Of a DNA stretch of 13,181 nt, positions 1 to 6,090 are shown piece by piece (within the stretch, counting starts at the first letter, position 1; every line of letters starts with the position of its first letter). Below the pieces are notes generated by a model. It was given only the letters and a program-made list of their open reading frames with translations. It was not told where the DNA came from and did not search any database. Source of the stretch: an uncultured Chitinophagaceae bacterium (lineage in GTDB: Bacteria; Bacteroidota; Bacteroidia; Chitinophagales; Chitinophagaceae); the NCBI GenBank assembly GCA_946885665.1, contig CAMPGT010000098.1, forward strand, positions 1 to 13,181. The letters run 5' to 3'. A program made the position numbers and the translations under genes.

Positions 1-97
1 CCCTTTCACTGGCGAAGAAGTGATGTTCAAAGCCAAACCAGCCAGCACATCCGTAAAGGTGCGCCCGCTGAAAAAACTGAAAGAAATGGCGCTTTAA
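1..97 (+). CDS. HU-family DNA-binding protein, C-terminal fragment
   Basis: The frame starting at base 2 is open from the window edge to a TAA at 95-97 and gives 31 residues beginning PFTGEEVMFKAKPASTSVKV and ending in a Lys-rich KKLKEM tail. This matches the end of HU/IHF-type histone-like proteins: the tip of the DNA-binding arm (N-P-x-T-G-E-x), then a basic strand, then the short C-terminal K-x-L-K-E helix. HU proteins are small dimeric nucleoid proteins that bend DNA. Only about the last third is present, so the subtype cannot be decided. A strong terminator follows 22 bp after the stop, so the gene is the end of its own transcription unit and appears unrelated to the sugar operon. Confidence 0.8.
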   Translation, partial: PFTGEEVMFKAKPASTSVKVRPLKKLKEMAL

Positions 98-119
98 TAT
101 CAGCCTGATTTTGGTTAAT

Positions 120-147
120 AAAAAACCCCGCACTGCGGGGTTTTTTT
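120..147. terminator. Bidirectional Rho-independent terminator
   Basis: A run of six A (120-125), a CCCCG/CGGGG stem (126-130 with 136-140, loop CACTG; the outer bases allow CCCCGCA/TGCGGGG pairing) and seven T (141-147) form a textbook intrinsic terminator. Because A and T tracts flank both sides, it works in both directions. It ends the HU gene on the + strand, 22 bp past its stop, and the DUF1080 gene on the - strand, 33 bp past its stop. Confidence 0.93.
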
Positions 148-180
148 GTGTACTGCCACGGCTGAACACCAACTTTCTTT

Positions 181-948
181 TCACAGGTCCCTGATCCATA
201 TGTTCCGGAAACTGGTGGTATTGTGATGATCCTGCAGCTTTATCGGGCCCTTTCCGTGAACCTGATACTGGGGCGCACCAATGTACGGTGTGGTACCCAC
301 AATGGCAGTATGGTTCTGTATGAGCACCCCGTTGTGCAACACCGTTATATACGCGGGTACCAGCACCATTCCGTCTTTGTTGAACTTCGGTGCGGTGTAG
401 ATAACGTCGTACGTTTGCCATTCACCCGGCTTTTTCGAAACATTGACGAGGGGCATTGATCTTTTATAGATCGAACCTGCCTGCCCGTTTGAATAAGTGG
501 GGTTGTCGTAGCTGTCGAGCACCTGCAGTTCGTATACTCCCTGCATAAAAATGCCGCTATTGCCTCTGCCCTGTCCTTTGCCTTCAACTTTCGCCGGCGT
601 GCGGAATTCTATATGAAGCTGGTAATTTTCGAAATGATCCTTCGTTTCTATATCACCGGTACCGGGTTTAACAGAGAAAAAACCATTTTCAACGGTCCAT
701 TGGGCGGCGCCGCCATTGGTGTTAGACGATTTCCACCGGGAAAGATCCTTTCCATCAAATAATACGATGGCATCGGACGGAGCCGTGGACGGAGCGGCAT
801 TAACAGAAGAATTGCCCGGCGTTACCACACGCGGTACCGGGTTCCACAATTCAGAAGATTCGGGGGTTTGCTTGGATACGTCGAGCTGCGCCTGGCTGGC
901 AACGGCAACGCAAATGGCCGCTGCCGCCATAAAATACCTTTTGTTCAT
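181..948 (-). CDS. Secreted DUF1080 protein (3-keto-disaccharide hydrolase family)
   Basis: 255 residues. The leader MNKRYFMAAAAICVAVASQA is a Sec signal peptide with probable cleavage near residue 20, so the product is periplasmic or extracellular. After a Ser/Pro/Asn-rich linker (about 22-58) comes one DUF1080 domain, a concanavalin-like beta-sandwich: FDGKDLSRW at 64-72, GNSGIF at 129-134, YELQVLDSY at 139-147, GSIYK at 158-162, W-x-x-YDVIYTAP at 177-187 and a closing GPIKLQDH...FRNIWIR at 234-253. Characterised relatives hydrolyse or eliminate glycosidic bonds of 3-keto-glycosides made by a sugar 3-dehydrogenase; the substrate here is unknown. An in-frame ATG at 1059 would add 37 residues, but it buries the leader and runs into the divergent promoter region, so 948 is preferred. 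No clear Shine-Dalgarno sequence is present. The gene is monocistronic and terminated at 120-147. It lies 1.3 kb from an operon encoding sugar oxidoreductases, on the same strand. Confidence 0.9.
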   Translation of the reverse strand: MNKRYFMAAAAICVAVASQAQLDVSKQTPESSELWNPVPRVVTPGNSSVNAAPSTAPSDAIVLFDGKDLSRWKSSNTNGGAAQWTVENGFFSVKPGTGDIETKDHFENYQLHIEFRTPAKVEGKGQGRGNSGIFMQGVYELQVLDSYDNPTYSNGQAGSIYKRSMPLVNVSKKPGEWQTYDVIYTAPKFNKDGMVLVPAYITVLHNGVLIQNHTAIVGTTPYIGAPQYQVHGKGPIKLQDHHNTTSFRNIWIRDL

Positions 949-992
949 CGGTTGCTTTAATTTTATGAATGAATGATAGCAGATTAAGAAGG

Positions 993-1000
993 TAAATATA
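993..1000 (-). promoter_or_regulatory. Possible -7 promoter element for the DUF1080 gene
   Basis: On the - strand the bases read TATATTTA, seven of eight positions of the Bacteroidota -7 consensus TAnnTTTG, 44 bp upstream of the chosen ATG at 948. No TTTG was found at the expected -33 distance, so this is only a candidate. Its position between the two divergent genes is right for transcription of the DUF1080 gene. Confidence 0.3.
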
Positions 1001-1043
1001 GCACCTGTTTGGCTTTCATGCCTGGTTATCCGGCCGGGGGCAT

Positions 1044-1051
1044 TATCTTTG
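1044..1051 (+). promoter_or_regulatory. Candidate -7 promoter element (TATCTTTG) for the DUF1624 gene
   Basis: TATCTTTG matches the Bacteroidota -7 consensus TAnnTTTG at every fixed position and lies 17 bp upstream of the ATG at 1069, giving a very short leader. A TTTG at 1008-1011 is too far upstream to be its -33 partner and no better one is visible, so the element would be a weak or extended-type promoter. It also falls inside the rejected long form of the divergent DUF1080 gene. Confidence 0.45.
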
Positions 1052-1068
1052 AATAACAAATTTATTTA

Positions 1069-2241
1069 ATGTCTCTTAAACACCGGATCACCTCCATCGA
1101 CCTGTTGCGTGGCATCGTAATGATTGTCATGGCGCTTGATCACACGAGAGATTTTTTTCACATTGAAGCTTTTACCGGAAATGCCCTCGACCTGCAAACG
1201 GCAAGCCCCCAATTATTTTTGACACGATGGATCACGCATTTCTGCGCCCCTGTGTTTGTTTTCCTTTCGGGAACTTCGGCCTATTTGCAAAGCCTTAGAA
1301 AACCGCGCAAAGAACTGAGCTCTTTTTTACTTTCGCGCGGCATTTGGCTCATCCTGCTCGAGTTGACCGTCGTGACGCTCGGCATCTCGTTCGACATCAC
1401 CTTCAACTTTTTTGTATTGCAGGTGATCTGGGCCATCGGCATCAGCATGGTTATCCTTTCGCAGTTGATCCGGCTGCCCTTCAGCGTTATCCTTGCCACA
1501 GGAATCATTATCGTGGCTGGCCACAACCTCCTCGATTTTTACGAATCATCGCGAACGGATTTCCCTGCATGGTACACGATACTGCACCGCCAGGATACAC
1601 TTCGCTTAACTTCAGACCACCTCCTGCTTGTCTTCTATCCCTTCCTGCCGTGGACGGGCGTAATGATCCTGGGTTATTGCTTTGGAAGATTTTATTCGTC
1701 GCACGTGGAAAACCGCAACAGGCGAACCTTCTATCTCGGCGCCGCACTCACGGTGTTATTCGTTGTACTGAGATGGTGGGATGTTTACGGCGATCCGCTT
1801 CACTGGTCGCCACAGAAAAGCCCACTGTACACGATCTTTTCTTTCATTAACACGCAAAAATATCCGCCTTCGCTGTTGTATCTGTGCATGACGATCGGGC
1901 CCTCACTTATCCTTCTCGGTTTGTTCGGGCAAACAAAAAATAAGTTAACCGAAATGATCTCTGTATATGGAAGGGTTCCATTATTCTATTACATCATTCA
2001 CTTCTACCTTATCCATACCGTCAGCGCCGTTTTCTTTTTATTGCGTGGGCACAGCTTCGAAGAAGGTATGAGTGGCCTGCAGGGCTCTCCCTTCAGGTTC
2101 GTGGCGGCAGGCGAAGGGTATGATCTGGGTATTGTGTACCTGGTTTGGATCTGTATCGTTATTGCGCTTTACCCGGTGTGCAGATGGTACGCGAACTATA
2201 AATTCAGGAACAACCGGAGCTGGTGGCTCAGCTATCTTTAA
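1069..2241 (+). CDS. DUF1624 / HGSNAT-like polytopic membrane protein
   Basis: 390 residues, rich in hydrophobic helices (roughly nine or ten), so an integral inner-membrane protein. The N-terminus has the family signature R-I-T-S-I-D-x-L-R-G followed by MALDHTRDFF, with His25 in the position of the conserved catalytic histidine of heparan-alpha-glucosaminide N-acetyltransferase-like (DUF1624) proteins. This is followed by FCAPVFVFLSGTSAYL, also typical. The lysosomal eukaryotic homologue transfers acetyl from acetyl-CoA across the membrane to a glucosamine end. The bacterial members are mostly uncharacterised, so trans-membrane acylation of a sugar is plausible but not shown. The C-terminus WWLSYL is family-like. 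Length is normal. The gene is transcribed alone, divergent from DUF1080 and convergent with the large - strand operon, whose last gene it overlaps by 14 bp. A link to that operon is only positional. Confidence 0.85.
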   Translation: MSLKHRITSIDLLRGIVMIVMALDHTRDFFHIEAFTGNALDLQTASPQLFLTRWITHFCAPVFVFLSGTSAYLQSLRKPRKELSSFLLSRGIWLILLELTVVTLGISFDITFNFFVLQVIWAIGISMVILSQLIRLPFSVILATGIIIVAGHNLLDFYESSRTDFPAWYTILHRQDTLRLTSDHLLLVFYPFLPWTGVMILGYCFGRFYSSHVENRNRRTFYLGAALTVLFVVLRWWDVYGDPLHWSPQKSPLYTIFSFINTQKYPPSLLYLCMTIGPSLILLGLFGQTKNKLTEMISVYGRVPLFYYIIHFYLIHTVSAVFFLLRGHSFEEGMSGLQGSPFRFVAAGEGYDLGIVYLVWICIVIALYPVCRWYANYKFRNNRSWWLSYL

Positions 2242-2500
2242 CAGGTTTCTCCTTGTATTTAATGGTAAATACAATCATCAGTGAATTGATGACAAAAGAA
2301 AAACTGTTGGTGACGATGATAGGAAAATCCGTGCGAAGAATACCATACCAAACCCAGCAACCGAGGCCGATCAACAACACGATGAGCATTCCGTAAGAAA
2401 TGTCTTTCGCCTTTTTTTCCCTGATAATTTTGATCAACTGCGGCAACAGCGAAACCGCGGTGAAAATGCCGGCGACGATACCAATGATTTGTTCACTCAT
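2228..2500 (-). CDS. SemiSWEET-type sugar transporter (PQ-loop family)
   Basis: 90 residues forming three membrane helices, the size of bacterial SemiSWEETs, which dimerise to form a facilitative sugar channel in the inner membrane. The hallmark PQ motif is Pro20-Gln21 in SLLPQLIKIIREKKAKDIS. The WVWYGILR segment (49-56) and Asn65 in the third helix fit the substrate-pocket positions of the family. The ATG overlaps the stop of the nucleoside hydrolase gene in an ATGA (2497-2500), suggesting translational coupling. This is the last gene of the operon. Its 3' end overlaps the convergent DUF1624 gene by 14 bp, and no hairpin terminator is visible at the junction. The context suggests import or equilibration of a mono- or disaccharide released in the periplasm. 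The substrate cannot be read from the sequence. Confidence 0.87.
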   Translation of the reverse strand: MSEQIIGIVAGIFTAVSLLPQLIKIIREKKAKDISYGMLIVLLIGLGCWVWYGILRTDFPIIVTNSFSFVINSLMIVFTIKYKEKPVKDS

Positions 2501-3492
2501 TGCTGCCTCGTATTATTCACCGGCTGGTGCATCATCATCTCGTTGATCACTTTTTCAACAACACTCGGAGAAGTTTTTGACACGAGATAGTACTGACCCT
2601 TATTTTTCGTTGACCACGTGTTATGCCCTTTGGCATCTACCGCGATATGCCCTGCCTTCAATGTATAATAAGGCTCATGGCCCGCTATCGCCACCAATAC
2701 CGCCGTTTGGTCCCAGCTCTTTCTTCCGTTTTTGTCTTCGTCGCGCATGTTGATGCTAATCCGAAACACATCTTTAACGGGGCTGCCCTGAATCTCTTCG
2801 TTATTGATCAGCGGCAATCCCGCCAATATCTTTTCGCCTATTTCGAAACCACTGAAGATGAGCGGCCGGTTCCAATGGCTGAAGGCGTACCGGGAACCTT
2901 CAGCGTCTTCTGCCACGTTGAACTCTGATCCGGAAGGAAATTTGCCCGCCATCGATACCATCTTTTTCACTTTCTTTTTGACAAGCTGTTCCCCATTCAG
3001 CGGAGAATAATCATCGGCCTCCGATTTCAGCAAATTCGCAATATTGGTGAGAAAGCCAACGGTGATGATCGTTACGCTGGTATCGGGCTGGCTCGCCAGC
3101 AGTTTGCGGTAGAGATCAACCGCATCCGCAACTTCATCATTCGAATTGACGGAATGTTCATAATTCGCCCGTAAAGTATCGGTCCAGTGTTGAAAGTCTT
3201 TTTCTTCTATTGCATCGCCTTTTGGCACAGCGATGGGAACATCCGGCCGGTTAAAGTAAGTGTTCAGAACGCTGAACACGGCGGCAACACCTTCGTATTT
3301 TGTGCTGGCAATGGTGGCCAGGATGTTTGCCCTGCCGCTGTCGGCAAAAGCGTGCAATAAGGTGATGGCGCCCACGTCATCATAATCGGGGCCCATGTCG
3401 GAATCGAAAATAACGTTGACGGGTTCACGCTTCTGTGCGTGCAGGAACAGTGGAGATAAAAACAGGACCAGCCATAACAGTTTGAGGCGCAT
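2497..3492 (-). CDS. Secreted nucleoside hydrolase (IUNH family)
   Basis: 331 residues. MRLKLLWLVLFLSPLFLHAQ is a Sec signal peptide, so unlike most characterised cytoplasmic members the enzyme should act in the periplasm. The calcium-binding signature is DSDMGPDYDD at 30-39, a Bacteroidota-style variant of the classic DTDxGxDD. Other family marks are TVGFLTNIANLL at 144-155, SEFNVAEDAEGS at 189-200 (equivalent of the AEFN segment) and Asp261 in SWDQTAVLVA (the C-terminal metal/ribose Asp). The family hydrolyses the N-glycosidic bond of ribonucleosides to base plus ribose. Some relatives act on other ribosides, so the natural substrate is open. The gene lies 40 bp after the GMC oxidoreductase gene and its stop overlaps the start of SemiSWEET, which could carry the released pentose. 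The 40-bp upstream gap is AT-rich, with a perfect palindrome at 3511-3522. Confidence 0.9.
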   Translation of the reverse strand: MRLKLLWLVLFLSPLFLHAQKREPVNVIFDSDMGPDYDDVGAITLLHAFADSGRANILATIASTKYEGVAAVFSVLNTYFNRPDVPIAVPKGDAIEEKDFQHWTDTLRANYEHSVNSNDEVADAVDLYRKLLASQPDTSVTIITVGFLTNIANLLKSEADDYSPLNGEQLVKKKVKKMVSMAGKFPSGSEFNVAEDAEGSRYAFSHWNRPLIFSGFEIGEKILAGLPLINNEEIQGSPVKDVFRISINMRDEDKNGRKSWDQTAVLVAIAGHEPYYTLKAGHIAVDAKGHNTWSTKNKGQYYLVSKTSPSVVEKVINEMMMHQPVNNTRQQ

Positions 3493-3510
3493 CGGGGATT
3501 ATTTAATTTC

Positions 3511-3522
3511 TCTTTTAAAAGA
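3511..3522. repeat. 12-bp AT-rich perfect palindrome in an intergenic gap
   Basis: TCTTTTAAAAGA is its own reverse complement and lies in the 40-bp gap between the GMC oxidoreductase stop (3533-3535) and the nucleoside hydrolase start (3492). It is too AT-rich for a strong terminator hairpin. It could be chance, a weak attenuating hairpin or a protein-binding site. Confidence 0.35.
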
Positions 3523-3532
3523 AAAAATCATG

Positions 3533-5200
3533 CTACAAATTTCTCTTCTTTAATTCGTCCACAGCAAAATCGGTTGCCCGGGCGGTAAGCGCCATGTAAG
3601 TGATGGAAGGGTTTTGACAAGCGCTGGACGCCATGCACGCGCCATCGGTAACAAATACATTGTTTGCTCCCCATACCTGGTTGTGGCCGTTGAGCACCGA
3701 TGTTTTCGGATCCCTGCCCATCCTGGCCGTGCCCATTTCATGAATGCCCAGACCCGGCGCCTGTTCGGTATCGATCGACTCGATATTTTTGAACCCGGCC
3801 TTGTCGAGCATTTCGGCGCCACTGTTGAGAAGATCTTTCAGCATGTTCACTTCATTCTCTTTGTATTCGCAATCTATCTCGATCAGGGGCATGCCCCATT
3901 TATCGGTCTTCGTTGTTGAGAGCGATATTTTATTTTCATAATAGGGAAGACATTCGCCCATTCCGGTCATCCACATGCCCCAGTTGCCCGCTTCCGACAG
4001 CGCCTCCTTAAACGCGGCGCCAATTGAATTGTCAGTGCCGTCGCCCCTGCCCCTCGAGCCACCGCATGCATAGGCATATCCTCTTTTAAATGCGCCCTGT
4101 ACATCCTTTCCCACGTTCCTGAATCTCGGTATGTACACGCCCGTGGGCCTTCTGCCAAAATAATATTGATCGGCATATCCATCGTATTCGCCGCTTACAC
4201 GTCCGCGGTAGTTGTGGTCCATCAGGTAATGTCCCAGTGCCCCGCTGTCGTTGCCCATTCCGTTGGGAAATCTCGCGCTTTTTGAATTCATCAGCAGCAG
4301 GGTGCTGTTGATGGTTCCGGCATTTACGAAAATGATCCTGGCAAAATATTCCGTTGCCTCACCGGTTTCAGCATTGATAACACGTACGCCCTTTGCGCGC
4401 TGTTTGTCTTCATCGTAAATGATGGAATGAGCAACAGCAAATGGCAGGAGTGTGAGGTTGCCGGTGGCGCGGGCGGCGGGCAGGGTGGCCGAATTACTGC
4501 TGAAATAGCCCGCATACGGGCACCCTCTCGAACATAAATTCCGATACTGGCACGGTCCGCGGTCCTTCAATCCTTTCGATAGGTTGGCGGTACGCGAAAT
4601 GATGAGCCTTCTTCCCTCAAAATTCGATTCGATACTTTCTTTGAGATGTTTTTCAAGACAGTTCATTTCCATCGGCGGAAGAAACTCACCATCAGGCAGG
4701 TGTTCGATGCCATCGCGGTTGCCGCTCACGCCTACAAATCTTTCAACATAAGAATACCACGGCGCAATATCGCGATACCTAATGGGCCAGTCGACCCCAA
4801 TACCTTCTTTTGCATTGGCCTCAAAATCCAGGTCGCTCCAGCGCTGCGTCCACCTTGCCCACAACAGCGACTTGCCGCCCACCTGGTAACCGCGTATCCA
4901 GTCGAACGGCTTCTGCTGAATGTAGGGATGTTCATTGTCCTTTACAAAAAAATGCTGGGTGGCCTCGGTGAAGGCATAGCACCTGGCGGCAATAGGATTT
5001 TCTTTCTTCAACGAAAGAGTAAGTGCGTCGCGGTGTTCCAGTTCCCAGGGGCGTTTCGTTGCCGTTGGGTAATCTTTGACGTGCTCAACATTTCGGCCCC
5101 TTTCAAGGACGAGTGTCTTTAATCCTTTTTCGCAAAGTTCCTTCGCGGCCCATCCGCCGGATATTCCCGAACCGATCACTATCGCATCGTATGTGTTCAC
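3533..5200 (-). CDS. GMC-family FAD-dependent oxidoreductase (possible glycoside 3-dehydrogenase)
   Basis: 555 residues. The FAD-binding Rossmann start is at the very N-terminus: IVIGSGISGG (residues 7-16) with Glu33 in VLERG for the adenosine ribose. QVGGKSLLW at 106-114 is the flavin-contacting GG segment. A Cys cluster (C217-x5-C223-x3-C227) typical of the gluconate dehydrogenase-like branch follows. The C-terminal GMC domain holds the catalytic pair His487 (GIHEMGTARMG) and Asn530 (CQNPSIT). This branch includes sugar and glycoside oxidases/dehydrogenases, among them C-3 oxidisers; the substrate here is inferred from context. The start is GTG, overlapping the upstream TIM-barrel stop as GTGA. 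An in-frame TAA at 5213-5215 excludes any longer form, so there is no signal peptide. No gluconate dehydrogenase subunit 3-type small partner is encoded in the window. Confidence 0.92.
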   Translation of the reverse strand: MNTYDAIVIGSGISGGWAAKELCEKGLKTLVLERGRNVEHVKDYPTATKRPWELEHRDALTLSLKKENPIAARCYAFTEATQHFFVKDNEHPYIQQKPFDWIRGYQVGGKSLLWARWTQRWSDLDFEANAKEGIGVDWPIRYRDIAPWYSYVERFVGVSGNRDGIEHLPDGEFLPPMEMNCLEKHLKESIESNFEGRRLIISRTANLSKGLKDRGPCQYRNLCSRGCPYAGYFSSNSATLPAARATGNLTLLPFAVAHSIIYDEDKQRAKGVRVINAETGEATEYFARIIFVNAGTINSTLLLMNSKSARFPNGMGNDSGALGHYLMDHNYRGRVSGEYDGYADQYYFGRRPTGVYIPRFRNVGKDVQGAFKRGYAYACGGSRGRGDGTDNSIGAAFKEALSEAGNWGMWMTGMGECLPYYENKISLSTTKTDKWGMPLIEIDCEYKENEVNMLKDLLNSGAEMLDKAGFKNIESIDTEQAPGLGIHEMGTARMGRDPKTSVLNGHNQVWGANNVFVTDGACMASSACQNPSITYMALTARATDFAVDELKKRNL

Positions 5201-6090
5201 CAGCCAAAAACTTTATGTACGTATTGCCTGCTTTTCTTCCAGCTTTCTTTCACCGGGTAAACAGGTTTTGATTCGAAGGCCAGCTCAACGGCAGCCTTTT
5301 TATTGTAGTCAATTGCTTTCAATGCTTTTGCAATGCCTTTGAAGTCCGTGACGCCATCGCCGAGCTTTTCTGTCCACTTTCCATTTGCATACTGGTCGCG
5401 CAGGTGCATGTACACCATCTTATGGCCATACGTTTTAATGAACCAAACCGGGTCGATCTTTGCGCGCATCAGCCAGTTAAGATCGGGGCCGAGTTTTAAT
5501 TCGGGCACCCTTTCAATCGTTCCCTTAAAATCGTGCATGTCATGCTCCATTTCGAAAGTATGGTTGTGCATGTTTGGTTGCAGGTCATTCTTTTCGCAGA
5601 TGGTAATAATTTCCTTCAGCACCGATGCCTGCGCGTCGAGTTCATCTTCTGTTTTCTTTCGCCCCGCATCGCCTACGGTAAGGCCCATCGTTTTTCCGCC
5701 TGCCCGGTGCAATCTTTCTGCTACAAGGTTCATGTCGTCGATGATGCGCTGTTTTTCGCCGCTGTTCCACATATCTGCACTGTACGAACTGCCTGAAACC
5801 GGCAGCGAATATTTGGCGCTGAGTTCCTGCAATCGCTCAACCGCATCATCATGCCTTAAGATAGGATCCATAATTTCTATTCCGCTGAACCCCGCGTAGC
5901 TGATCTCGCTGAATGCCTCGTCGAGTATAGGTGTGCAATCCCAGTTTGGCGGGAACCGGCTTGCATACACCCACAGGTGCGCGTCCACTTCAATATTTTT
6001 TGCAAACAGTTGCGACATGCCTTTGTGGCCGCCGGCGTGCAACGCGATCATCATCGTTGATGCGCTTCTTATAAAATTTCTTCTTCTCAT
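5197..6090 (-). CDS. Sugar phosphate isomerase/epimerase-like TIM-barrel protein with twin-arginine-like leader
   Basis: 297 residues of the xylose isomerase-like TIM-barrel (AP_endonuc_2) family. The N-terminus MRRRNFIRSASTMMIALHA carries an R-R-x-F-I twin-arginine-like motif and hydrophobic stretch, suggesting Tat export. Metal-site and core motifs of the HNH branch are visible: MHNHTFEME at 174-182 (His175, His177, Glu180), PDLNWLMRAKIDP at 202-214 (Asp203), MVYMHLRD at 225-232 (His229) and VELAFE at 268-273 (Glu269). Such proteins isomerise or epimerise sugars, and relatives serve as the TIM-barrel subunit of deglycosidases acting on 3-keto-glycosides. The activity here is not settled. 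The ATG at 6090 overlaps the quinoprotein stop as ATGA; a 49-residue upstream extension in frame is basic and unlike the family and is rejected. The stop overlaps the GMC gene as GTGA, tying the two products together. Confidence 0.87.
   Translation of the reverse strand: MRRRNFIRSASTMMIALHAGGHKGMSQLFAKNIEVDAHLWVYASRFPPNWDCTPILDEAFSEISYAGFSGIEIMDPILRHDDAVERLQELSAKYSLPVSGSSYSADMWNSGEKQRIIDDMNLVAERLHRAGGKTMGLTVGDAGRKKTEDELDAQASVLKEIITICEKNDLQPNMHNHTFEMEHDMHDFKGTIERVPELKLGPDLNWLMRAKIDPVWFIKTYGHKMVYMHLRDQYANGKWTEKLGDGVTDFKGIAKALKAIDYNKKAAVELAFESKPVYPVKESWKKSRQYVHKVFGW

Noticed and set aside
949..1059. Longer N-terminus for the DUF1080 protein from an ATG at 1059.
   Set aside because: It would place 37 unrelated residues before a clear signal peptide and overlap the divergent promoter element.
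1344..1850. A 168-codon frame on the + strand overlapping the DUF1624 gene in another frame.
   Set aside because: The membrane protein frame covers it entirely with family motifs. The alternative is Arg/Pro/His-rich, as expected for an out-of-frame read.
3493..3532. Possible internal promoter or terminator in the 40-bp gap between the GMC and nucleoside hydrolase genes.
   Set aside because: There is only an AT-rich palindrome. No TAnnTTTG with a proper TTTG partner and no GC-rich stem with a T tract are present, so the two genes are kept in one operon.
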